DNA of 39,923 bases from Chitinophagaceae bacterium (GTDB taxonomy: Bacteria > Bacteroidota > Bacteroidia > Chitinophagales > Chitinophagaceae), in contig CANGOX010000021.1 in NCBI GenBank assembly GCA_947455605.1, positions 1-39,923 of the forward strand, given 5' to 3'. Below, piece after piece: positions 8,605-17,900 of this stretch. Each line of letters starts with the position of its first letter. Within the stretch, counting starts at the first letter, position 1. A program made the position numbers and the translations under genes. The notes below the pieces were generated by a model that was given only the letters and a program-made list of their open reading frames with translations, was not told the DNA's origin and did not search any database.

Positions 8605-10926
8605 ATGAAGTGTTGTTCAGAATGGATATTTCGGTTAATGGTCTTTTATGTGTCTGTTCTGTCAACAGGCTCAACATCTGTTTTTGCACAGGCCCCGGTG
8701 ATCAGTTATGGTACCTATAAGATCTTTACCAAAGACTCCGCAATCATTCCGTTGGTGCCTGTTAACAGGGGCGGAGAAGTATCACATACCCTTTACAGTA
8801 ATACGCAAACTTTTGCAGGAAGTGATTTGGCCGGTTTTCTGGATGGTGCCGCACGAAAAGCAAAGTTTAACCGCCCTTCTAAATTAGCAGTAGATAATTA
8901 CGGATATCTCTATGTATCAGATGAACTGAATAACCGGATCCGGAAAATATCCCCTGATGGGATCGTAACAACATTGGCCGGCAGTGGTAAAACCGGTGCA
9001 GAAAATAATCAGTCTGGAACAAAGGCAAGCTTTAATGGGCCTTCGGGAATTGCAGTGGATAAGAACGGGAATGTGTATGTAGCAGATGTTTTCAATCACG
9101 TGATACGTAAGATCAGTCCGGGAGGTGCTGTAACTACGTATGCAGGAAATGGACAGGCTGCATTTACAGATAATTCCAATGGCTTGCACGCATCTTTTCA
9201 TTTTCCGGTGGATCTTGCGGTAGATGAAACGGGTAATGTATTTGTGGTGGATGAGGGGAATAACCGGATCAGAAAAATAACACCCGGTGGATCAGTAAGT
9301 ACGTTTGCCGGCAGCGGCTACACCGGATCTTTCGACAGCAGAACCGGAGAACTGGCAACATTCAATCAACCCAATGGGATTGTGATCGATAGAAATGGAA
9401 ACCTGTATGTAGCTGATCAACTCAATCATAAGATCAGGAAGATCACATCAGCAGGTGTTGTGTCAACATGAGCTGGCAGCGGTGCGGCAGGTTCTTCCGA
9501 TAATGTGATCGGTGCCATGGCAAGTTTCAATAATCCACGTGGTATTGCTGTAGATAAAGCGGGTAATGTATTTGTGGGTGATGTAGCCAATCAAAAGATC
9601 AGGAAGATCTCATCATCGGGAGCGGTATCAACACTATCCGGTAGCGGAGCACCTGGTTCTCAGGATCATACCTATGGATTACTTGCGGGTTTTTATTTCC
9701 CTAATGGATTGGCAGTAGATGAAGTGGGTGATCTGTTTGTTGCTGATGCACTTAATAACAAGATCAGGATCGTTGAATTAAAAGGGTATTCGATCAGCCC
9801 GGAATTATTACCGGCGGGTTTACAGTTTGACAGGATCAAAGGTGTTTTTACAGGAACGCCAACAGAAAGTATCATTAACAGTATGTATAATATTACTGCC
9901 TATAATGTATATGGCAGCAGCAGCACCAATCTGGGAATCTCCGTTTCCTCACAACCCGGAAATGCTTTGAGCTTCGACGGCTTTGATGATAAAATAATCA
10001 TACCGGATGCTACCTCCTTACGATCACCGGTGGTATCCTTAGAACTTTGGGTGAACGTACATACGCTTACTACAAGGTTTGGCAGAATGATATTGAAAAG
10101 AAATGATATGCCCGGTTATGATGATAGTTATTCGTTAGGGGTAGACAGTCTTTTTCGTTTTACGGCTACTATGTGTTCAGGCACAGGTACGGTAGAAGGA
10201 CAAAGATTCGCTTATCAGAAAGAACCATTGGATTCGGGCCGCTGGTATTTTGTATCTGCTGTCTTTTCTAAAGACAGTGTACGTCTGTTTGTAAACGGAG
10301 TGCACCAGCAATCTACCTATACCGGGTATCCGATCGGCCATGGAAAAAGTGCTTTATACTTCGGGTTTGATGAACGAATGGCTTTTTCAATGGATGAAGT
10401 GAGGATCTTTAATACAGACAGATCGGCATTCTTTTCAGAAGATATGTGCAATACATTATCACCCGAAACAGAAGGATTAACCGCATATTACAATTTTAAT
10501 ATTGGCCGTTCATCCGGCGAGAATAAAAATGCGACCAATCTTTTTGATCTGACCGATCATAGAAATAACGGTACACTTATCGGATTTCAATTAGAGCCGG
10601 GAGATCTTTCTAACTGGACAGAAAGCTATGCTATGGTGATCCCGGTTGCAAAGGATGCCTCCAGTATCAGTGATCAGGGATTTGTTGTGAACTGGGAAAA
10701 ACCCCGTTTTGGCGAAGTGAATCAATACCTGCTGGATGTTTCCAACGATCCAGGTTTTCATTCATTTGTGAAAGGATATCATCAGCTACCCATTCAAAAT
10801 TATTCTCATCTTATAAAAGGGCTGGCTCCCAATACCCTTTATTATTACAGGATATCTGCAGAAGGAGCTTTGTTTAATGGCAGGGGAAAACACTCGAATA
10901 TTGTATCCGTCAAGACCAATCATTAA
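8605..10926 (+). pseudogene. Secreted NHL-propeller / LamG / FN3 protein, interrupted by in-frame TGA at 9469-9471
   Basis: The frame from ATG 8605 (AGGA at 8598-8601) stays open to TAA 10924-10926 except for one TGA at 9469-9471, codon 289 of 774. Domains run straight across it: a signal peptide (residues 1-29), NHL repeats 1-4 before the stop and repeats 5-6 after it, a short Ig-like PIG domain (about 395-451), a LamG domain (about 452-662) and a fibronectin III-like domain (about 682-772). Six NHL repeats make one beta-propeller, so the stop cuts a single fold. It occupies a position filled by L, Y, F and L in the equivalent repeats, and one base change (TTA to TGA) would create it. No ribosome site or credible restart follows. 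Either this is a true nonsense mutation or a sequence error. There is no T9SS tail, so a periplasmic or other exported location is possible. Confidence 0.85.
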
Positions 10927-10939
10927 TAATCTTTGTTTT

Positions 10940-10976
10940 AGCAGGTTCATTTACCCTGCTGCACTAACAGGGTAAA
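10940..10976 (+). terminator. Inverted repeat after the NHL gene; two alternative hairpins
   Basis: TTTACCCTG (10950-10958) pairs perfectly with CAGGGTAAA (10968-10976) over a 9-base loop. An alternative stem, AGCAGG (10940-10945) with CCTGCT (10955-10960), would use part of the same arm, so the two cannot form together. There is no T-run after the main stem, so intrinsic termination is uncertain. Confidence 0.4.
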
Positions 10977-11048
10977 CGTTGAGTAGAAAACTTATTGTAT
11001 TTTGTAAACGAAAACGATCGGCAAAAAATCATCAGGAAGGATTAGGTT

Positions 11049-13337
11049 ATGAAAAGAACAGTTGTATTGTGGTTTATTATGATATTAGGTTTTGGCTATT
11101 CTGTTCAGGGGCAACAAAACCGTTTAGATAGTTTACTGAAACGGAATAACGCATATCAAAAAGAAGATTCCACAAAAGTTCTCCTGTTAATAGATATCTA
11201 TAAGGAATACCGCAAGCTGAAACGGAATACAGAACGGTTCCAATTTGGAGAAGCGGCAACAGCATTGGGTGAAAAAATAAAATTCACCAGACCGCTACCG
11301 GTCATATACAACGCCATCGCCTTATATTATGAAGGCCGTTCGGAATATGAAAAATCGATCGCCAATTATACCCGTGCAATCGAAATAGCTGAATTGGCAG
11401 GCGATAAAGAAAATGCTGCAGGGTACTCACTGAATTACGGAACCGTTTACCACACGCTAGCCGATTACCCAAGGGCATTAACGCTTTACCAGAAAGCGGC
11501 CAATTATTATATCAGTATCGGTAGTGAAGATGATGCGGCCAATTGTTATATCAATATGGGAGGTGTGTACCAGGAATTTGCCGGTCAACATGTAAAAGCA
11601 GTTGAGTTTATCAATAAAGCACTGGTTATTTTTCTAAAATCAAGTGACCCCAATAACAGGGGTGTGGCGGAAGCCTATATGTCAATTGCCAATTCTTATT
11701 TAAATGCTACTGATGCCGATCTGAATCAGATGAGTGTTGATTCTTCACGCAAATACCAGATCTGCCGGCAGTATGCAGACAAAGCCATGAATATTGCTGT
11801 TATTTCCAAAGATGAAGATGTGCGGGCTGAATCCAGTTCATTGGCAGGTAAGATCGAAGAAATGCAGGGTAATTATTCGGCTGCTCTGGAACAATACCAG
11901 ATTTCATTACTCATTCATCAAAAAGCGAACCGGCCAAATTTTGCATATACAGCTATGCTGGATATTGGAAGGGTATATAAAAAGCAAAGCAATTTTCCGG
12001 CTAGTCTCAGCTACCTCAAGATGGCCCTAAACGGCAGCCGCACGATCAAAGTGCCGGATCAGCAAAAAGATGCTTTATTAAATCTTAGTGAAGTACAGGA
12101 AGCCCTGCATCATTATGACAGTGCTTATTTGTATTACCGTCAATATATAGTGATGCGTGATAGTATTTCCAATACGGAAAAACAAAAAGAGATCACCCGT
12201 AAAGTTTTGCAGTTTGAGTTTGGTGTGAAGGAAAGGGAATATCAACTTAACCAGCAGATAGCCGATGGAAAAATCAAACAGCAGGAAGGGGTAGCGATCA
12301 GACAACAGCAGGAGATTAGCTTGCGCAATAAACAACTGGAATTGACCAACCGTGAAAAAGAGATCCAGAAACTGAATTACCTGAAAAAACAATCAGAGCT
12401 GGAGAATGAACAGAAATTGCAGGCTGCCAAACTGAACCAGAAAGAACTGGAAAGGAAATTGGAAAATAAAACAGCTGCACAAAAGATCAATGAACAGCAA
12501 TCGGAGTTAAGTGCAGAAAGAAAACGTACTTTATTTTTGGGGCTTTTGGCCATTATACTTTTTTCCGCTGCATTTTTTATTTACCGGGGTATGCAGAAAA
12601 CTGCAAGGTTAAATAAACTGGTATCTGCGCAGAAAGAAGAACTGGAAGAAATGGGTAAGGTAAAGGATAAGATCTTCAGTATTGTAAGTCATGATATGCG
12701 TACACCTGTAAATAATCTGGTAGCCTTCAGTTCCATTTTGGAAGACGGACAGATCCCACAGGATAAATTGATACGCTATGTAGACCAGATCAAAGGTACC
12801 CTGGATCATACTTCTTCGATGATGGAGAATCTGCTCAACTGGGCTGCCAGCCAGATGCAGGGCTTTACGCCGGTAACCGAAACGGTTGATCTGCTTCCGG
12901 TGATCGAGACTGTTTGTAAAGGCATCGAACCTGCATTGCATAAGAAAAATATCACATTGGATAATAGGGGGTTACATAATGAACCAGTAACAGGCGATAA
13001 GAACATGATCGAACTGATCATACGTAACCTATTAAGTAATGCAGTAAAATTTACACCACGCGGTGGGCATATCGTTATAACGGTTAAAAATGAAACCGGG
13101 CAAGTTCAACTACAGATCAGAGACAATGGGATGGGATTAAGTGAGGAAAAATTAAAACAGATCAATGCCGATTCAATTCGCTCTCTGCAAAGTATGGCAG
13201 GCACCGATAAAGAAAAAGGAACAGGATTGGGCCTGATGCTCTGTAAACATTTTGCATTGCTTATGAAAGGAAAAATATTCGTGGAAAGCAAAGAGGGGAG
13301 TGGCAGTTTGTTTATTCTGCGTTTGCCAAAAGCGTGA
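11049..13337 (+). CDS. TPR-containing sensor histidine kinase
   Basis: A 762-residue kinase with ribosome site AGGAAGG at 11034-11040. A signal peptide (1-22) leads into tetratricopeptide repeats spanning about residues 75-385, for example YYEGRSEYEKSIANYTRAIEI-like units and YPRALTLYQKAANYY. A long coiled coil (about 395-490) and a single TM helix (about 494-516) follow. HisKA carries His548 in VSHDMRTPVN, and HATPase_c carries NLLSNAVKFT (about 660), DNGMGL (about 692) and KGTGLGL (about 723). The TPRs should be periplasmic and read protein partners or envelope state. The gene is a longer relative of the kinase at 7356-8588. It is followed by a convergent LytTR regulator, a plausible partner even though HisKA kinases usually pair with other regulator types. 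Confidence 0.93.
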   Translation: MKRTVVLWFIMILGFGYSVQGQQNRLDSLLKRNNAYQKEDSTKVLLLIDIYKEYRKLKRNTERFQFGEAATALGEKIKFTRPLPVIYNAIALYYEGRSEYEKSIANYTRAIEIAELAGDKENAAGYSLNYGTVYHTLADYPRALTLYQKAANYYISIGSEDDAANCYINMGGVYQEFAGQHVKAVEFINKALVIFLKSSDPNNRGVAEAYMSIANSYLNATDADLNQMSVDSSRKYQICRQYADKAMNIAVISKDEDVRAESSSLAGKIEEMQGNYSAALEQYQISLLIHQKANRPNFAYTAMLDIGRVYKKQSNFPASLSYLKMALNGSRTIKVPDQQKDALLNLSEVQEALHHYDSAYLYYRQYIVMRDSISNTEKQKEITRKVLQFEFGVKEREYQLNQQIADGKIKQQEGVAIRQQQEISLRNKQLELTNREKEIQKLNYLKKQSELENEQKLQAAKLNQKELERKLENKTAAQKINEQQSELSAERKRTLFLGLLAIILFSAAFFIYRGMQKTARLNKLVSAQKEELEEMGKVKDKIFSIVSHDMRTPVNNLVAFSSILEDGQIPQDKLIRYVDQIKGTLDHTSSMMENLLNWAASQMQGFTPVTETVDLLPVIETVCKGIEPALHKKNITLDNRGLHNEPVTGDKNMIELIIRNLLSNAVKFTPRGGHIVITVKNETGQVQLQIRDNGMGLSEEKLKQINADSIRSLQSMAGTDKEKGTGLGLMLCKHFALLMKGKIFVESKEGSGSLFILRLPKA

Positions 13338-13345
13338 GTAGTGAA

Positions 13346-13406
13346 GAGTGAGTAGTGAGTAGTCTGTAGGATAATTTACTCACTTCTCACTACTGACTAC
13401 TCACTC
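13346..13406. repeat. Imperfect inverted repeat between convergent kinase and regulator genes
   Basis: GAGTGAGTAGTGAGTAGT (13346-13363) pairs with 13389-13406, 17 of 18 positions matching, with a 25-base loop. The arms are built from repeats of GAGTAGT/GAGTGA, and further copies lie just outside. Its place between two stops suggests a bidirectional terminator or a dispersed palindrome. No T-run is present on either side. Confidence 0.6.
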
Positions 13407-13419
13407 GTCACCAACAATT

Positions 13420-14205
13420 TCATTCAATAAATCTTGTCAACGTTTTCTTATTGATCAGGTTATCCTGCAATGCCTGTTTATAAGCAATGCTAACAGGGAT
13501 CACCAGGTTATTACTGAGTTTGATATCCGACACACTGATATTCTTGATATGCAGTACGTTAATGATATATTGTTTATGTATCCGGATGAAAAGGTTTTCG
13601 GGTAATTGTTTTTCCAGGTTCTTTAAGCTGATCAATACCATATGAGATTTGTTGCCGGTGGTACTGATCTTTGAAAAGTCTCCCATACTTTCTATAAACA
13701 GCACATCGCCCACATTCAATTTGTTATAGTTATTATTCTCTTTGATAAAGAAATATTCGTGTGCATCGATGGTTCTGATAAAATCAGTTGCCGCTTGCGG
13801 GGTGGCTATGGGTTTAGCGGGTGTTTCAGCCTGCACTTTTCTTTTCGCGTTTATGTATTCAATCGCTTTATCCACCGCCTTGATCAAACGCTCTATTTTA
13901 GCGGGTTTTACGATGTAATCGATCACATCCAGATTGAAACTTTCAGCCGCATGTTCGGAATGAGATGAGATAAAAATGAAGACAGGGGGATTTTTCAGAC
14001 TTTTCAGCAATTCTATACCTGATAAATCAGGCATGTCAATATCTGAGAATACGATATCAATATCCTCATTTTTCAGAACGGAAACAGCTTCCATACCGTC
14101 TGCCAGTACAGCTTTTACGACAAGACTGTCGATTTTGTTCAGTTTCATCTCTAACGCGTCACGCTCAAGGATATTGTCTTCAATTATGATACAACGGTAC
14201 TTCAT
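13420..14205 (-). CDS. LytTR-family response regulator
   Basis: A 261-residue two-domain regulator. The receiver domain (1-120) has the acidic pair Glu9-Asp10, the phospho-acceptor Asp55 (VFSDIDMPDLSG), the switch serine in FISSHSEHA and the conserved lysine in IVKPAKIERL. A linker leads to a LytTR DNA-binding domain (about 155-255) with FFIKENNNYNKLNVGDVLFIES, FIRIHKQYIIN and the IPVS strand. LytTR proteins bind pairs of short direct repeats upstream of target genes and usually act with LytS-type kinases. Here the nearest kinases are the two HisKA proteins transcribed toward it. It is divergent from the small secreted protein and giant adhesin, which makes those genes candidate targets. The start ATG at 14205 directly precedes the first beta strand. 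Confidence 0.93.
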   Translation of the reverse strand: MKYRCIIIEDNILERDALEMKLNKIDSLVVKAVLADGMEAVSVLKNEDIDIVFSDIDMPDLSGIELLKSLKNPPVFIFISSHSEHAAESFNLDVIDYIVKPAKIERLIKAVDKAIEYINAKRKVQAETPAKPIATPQAATDFIRTIDAHEYFFIKENNNYNKLNVGDVLFIESMGDFSKISTTGNKSHMVLISLKNLEKQLPENLFIRIHKQYIINVLHIKNISVSDIKLSNNLVIPVSIAYKQALQDNLINKKTLTRFIE

Positions 14206-14454
14206 CTATGGGTAATTATTCTAATAGGTTGGTAAATAATGCTTTACAAGATTGTTAAAAATAGGCAATGTATTAAAAAATAGGCGGGATTATTTTTTAC
14301 GTCTACTGAAAACGGCCTCTAATCTACCTGAGTGTCAATCTTATCAAATTTGTTTCATAAACGTATGTCAAGCGGCTATTTTCATTTTTCGTAGAACTTA
14401 TACTACAATTTTCGGGTGTAATATCTACGTACTGACCACAACCAAAACTAATTT
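14206..14454. other. Divergent intergenic region, LytTR regulator / adhesin operon
   Basis: This 249-bp AT-rich gap separates the regulator from the secreted-protein operon. It contains the direct repeats TTAAAAATAGGC (14255-14266) and TTAAAAAATAGGC (14273-14285), 18 bp apart, with a further TAGGTT at about 14225. Pairs of direct repeats are the kind of site LytTR proteins bind, but the sequence does not closely match a known consensus. No clear TAnnTTTG box was found. Confidence 0.35.
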
Positions 14455-14919
14455 ATGATGCATTCTGCCAAGCCAATGATTGTATCCGGTTCTATTACCC
14501 GGATCTGCTACCCAATCCTTTTTCTTACTTTCTTTTTGCTGGTATCGGTAAACACCCGGGCACAGTCATCTTCCACATGGAAAACAGTAGTAGATACCCT
14601 TCAGGTTAAGATCAGTTACAGTATTGGGGGTTGTAATGCAAATGACAAGATCTTTTTGCGTATCGAAAATAATTCAGCAGATTCTTTGGTGTTGAACTGG
14701 GCCGATAATCTTGTTTCCGGATCCAGTAATTATTCAAATGCCGGTAATAACGGCAGTGTCCAATTTCATATCGGACCAAACAAGCTCATTGAAGGATCCT
14801 GCGCACAACCTGTAACTGAGCGATTGCTTTGTTTACCGGTAGACCTTTTTCTGAAAGGTGCATATGATATGAATAGCCTCATTTACAGTATTACTGGATT
14901 TACAAAATCAACACTCTAA
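14455..14919 (+). CDS. Small secreted protein of unknown function
   Basis: A 154-residue protein not recognised as any family. The N-terminus has a long hydrophobic stretch (about residues 18-33) ending in VNTRAQ, a plausible signal-peptidase I site. The mature part, about 118 residues, is rich in Ser, Asn and Gly, looks beta-rich (KIFLRIENNSADSLVLNW) and has three cysteines. Met1, Met2 and Met8 are all possible starts. It ends 10 bp before the giant adhesin and is almost surely co-transcribed with it, so a role as a chaperone, cap or accessory of that protein is possible but not shown. It has no T9SS sorting tail. Confidence 0.75.
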   Translation: MMHSAKPMIVSGSITRICYPILFLTFFLLVSVNTRAQSSSTWKTVVDTLQVKISYSIGGCNANDKIFLRIENNSADSLVLNWADNLVSGSSNYSNAGNNGSVQFHIGPNKLIEGSCAQPVTERLLCLPVDLFLKGAYDMNSLIYSITGFTKSTL

Positions 14920-14929
14920 CCCGGACCTT

Positions 14930-17900
14930 ATGAAGAATATATACTTTAAGCAATTCATTACTGTTTTCTGTCTGGCCTTTATGGGGCTTTTTTCCGTTAA
15001 CCAGACCCTTGCGCAGTGTACGATCTCGGTAAGCCCAACCAGTGCAACGGTTTGTGCGGGCTCGCCAGTTACGCTAACGGCTACTTTTAATACATCTTCT
15101 ACAAGAACATATGCAATTCCATTGGCGCAATTGATTAACCTAGGGAGTTCTTGTGATGCAAACGGTACTAACAGATATAACGGCTGTGCCGCAGGGAATA
15201 GTGGATTTTCATGGACAGATATCGGTAGCGGTACCGTTACCAATGTAAACGTTCAGTTTTATGTAGGTATAGAATGTTCGGTGGGTTCGCATACAAGTTC
15301 TTTGGATGGGGTGGCTGGTCCAACTTATTCAACTACTATTGCGTCATGTAATTGCACAAACATAACCGGAGGGGGGGAAGCCATATCACTTAATTTTCCA
15401 AACCCGACAGGATATACAGTAGGGTCTACCAATACTTTTCTTACAGCAGCAACCAATTGTTTTGGATTTATACAACATGCAGCGTTAAATAATAATTATG
15501 CGATCGTTACGGTTACGTATAGTGCGGGAGGTACCGGTTCTGTTTTGTGGAATACAGGCGCAACAAGTAATAGCATTACTGTATCCCCGGGTAGCACAAC
15601 TACTTATACAGTAGCAGGTACTACAGCAGGTAATACCTGTTCTGCTAATGCATCTGCAACGGTAAACGTAAATGCATTACCGGTTGCAACTGCATCAAGC
15701 AACAGCCCTGTTAATTCAGGTTCTGCACTTAACCTTACTTCATCAGGTGGTACCAGCTATAGCTGGACAGGTCCGAATTCATTTACTTCCACTGCACAAA
15801 ATCCTACCATTGCAACAACGAGTGTTGCCAGTGCCGGCACCTATACAGTAACGGCAACCAATGCAGCAGGCTGTAGTTCGAAAGCCACTACCAAGGTTTC
15901 CATTAACTCGGGCATCACCAATACCGGATTACCGGCTGCGATCAGTGCTGCAGCAGCTTATTCAACAAGAAAATTGAGCCCTAATTATACAGGTGCAGCT
16001 TTAAATGCGCGCAGGTCTCTAGATAATGCGCAGGCAGATATTGCCTTTGATGCAAATGGTACCATCAGTAATGCAAGTATAGCAACCATAACTGTTGCCG
16101 GAACTTCCGGATTAAGTGTGGGTACTACTATGGCATTCAGTACTTTTTACGGATCGGGTAATGCACAGGTTGCGATCTATTATGATCAAAGTGGTAACGG
16201 AAGAAATGCAACACAGACCATAGCAGGGTCACAACCATTTATCGTACTTAGTGGTTCTATCACTACCCTTAATGGAAAACCTGCCATATTATTTAACGGC
16301 GGGCCCACTTTAAATGTTCCTTTCTCATCAACATTAATTAACGCACAAGGAACTTTCTCTGCAGTACAACAACAACCTTCTTTACAGTCTGGTTACCAGG
16401 CTTTGATCAGCTGGTCGTCTGGCTCAAGTATATTCGGCCCGGGATTTGGACCATTGGATGGTGCAGGCAAATTTGGATTGTACACAACCTTTGGTTCTGC
16501 TTCTTATGTGAATGCAGGCCCTGTTGCGGCCAATATACCTTATGTGATAGAAGCCACATGGACAGGAAGCGGTTCATCCGTTACCACTACCAGAAACGGT
16601 GGAGCAGCTGTATCAGGTGCTTTAACTAATCTGTTAACCGCCAATATTGCCAATGGCACTATTGGTGTAGATAATGGCAGTACCTATGGTGGTTATCTTT
16701 CTGAATTAATTATACTCCCATCTGCTTTATCAGCAACCGACAGGCAAACGCTGGAAGCCAATCAGATGGCATATTATATAACACCAACCCTTACTTCGTT
16801 TGCGCCAACATCTGCGGGTTCTGGTCAAACAGTTACGCTTACCGGTACGAATCTGGCTGCAACATCAGCCGTAAGTTTTGGCGGTACTCCAGCAACTTCA
16901 TTTTCAGTTGCCAGTGCTACTTCTGTTTCAGCTACTGTTGGAGCAGGTGCAACCGGTAATGTAAGTGTTACCACACCGGGCGGAACAGCTACTCTTGGAG
17001 GATTTACTTATTTAACACCGGCCACTGCGCTGAATTTTGATGGCGTTAATGATGTTGTTAATCTTAATAATACAGTTGGAAATGTAGGTGCGGGTGATTT
17101 TACCATTGAAATGAATATCAGAACCACTTATGCCGGTGGAGCTTATTTGTTTTCAAAGAGATCATTTTGTGGTGGTGATAATTTCATCAGCATACAAATT
17201 GGTGGCGGAAAAGTAGGTGCAGAATTGGGACAGGATGGCGCAGGTACACAATATCTCGGATTAGGCGGAACACATACCATTAATGATAATGTCTGGCATC
17301 ATATTGCCCTGACAAGAAAATCGGGTGTAGTTACCCTTTATGTTGATGGAGCAGTTGATGCAACAGGAAACAGTACAGCGAATGTTAACAACAGCTATGT
17401 ATCTACACTTGGTTATAGTGTTTGTACCAATCAAAACGGAAGCGTATACTTTTCGGGTGATATGGATGAACTGAGGGTTTGGAGCCGAGCGGTTTGTGCG
17501 ACTGAATTAACAGCGAATAAAGGATGTGGATTAAGCATCGCGGGTCAAACCGGTCTGGTTGCTTTATATCATTTCGATCAGGGATCTATCAATTTTGCTA
17601 ATACCGGTGTGTCAACCCTTACAGATAATACAGGTAACGGCAACAATGGTACACTTACAAATTTTGCTTTATCGGGCACAACATCCAATTGGGTGGCAGG
17701 AACGGTAAGTGGAACATGTGCTGCATTTACTTCTCCGAACGCCGCCATTACAGGAACAACTACGGTATGTTTGGGAACCACTACTACTTTGGCTAACGCT
17801 ATTGCAGGCGGTGCCTGGACGAGTAGCAGCACATCAGTGGCCACCATCAATGCTTCTGGTGTGATTACTCCTGTTTCTGCAGGAACCACAACGATCACAT

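Noticed and set aside
9469..9471. TGA read as selenocysteine, or as a normal gene boundary
   Set aside because: The position falls in a repeat strand where other copies have L, Y or F, with no redox motif. The downstream part has no signal peptide or ribosome site, so two separate genes are unlikely.
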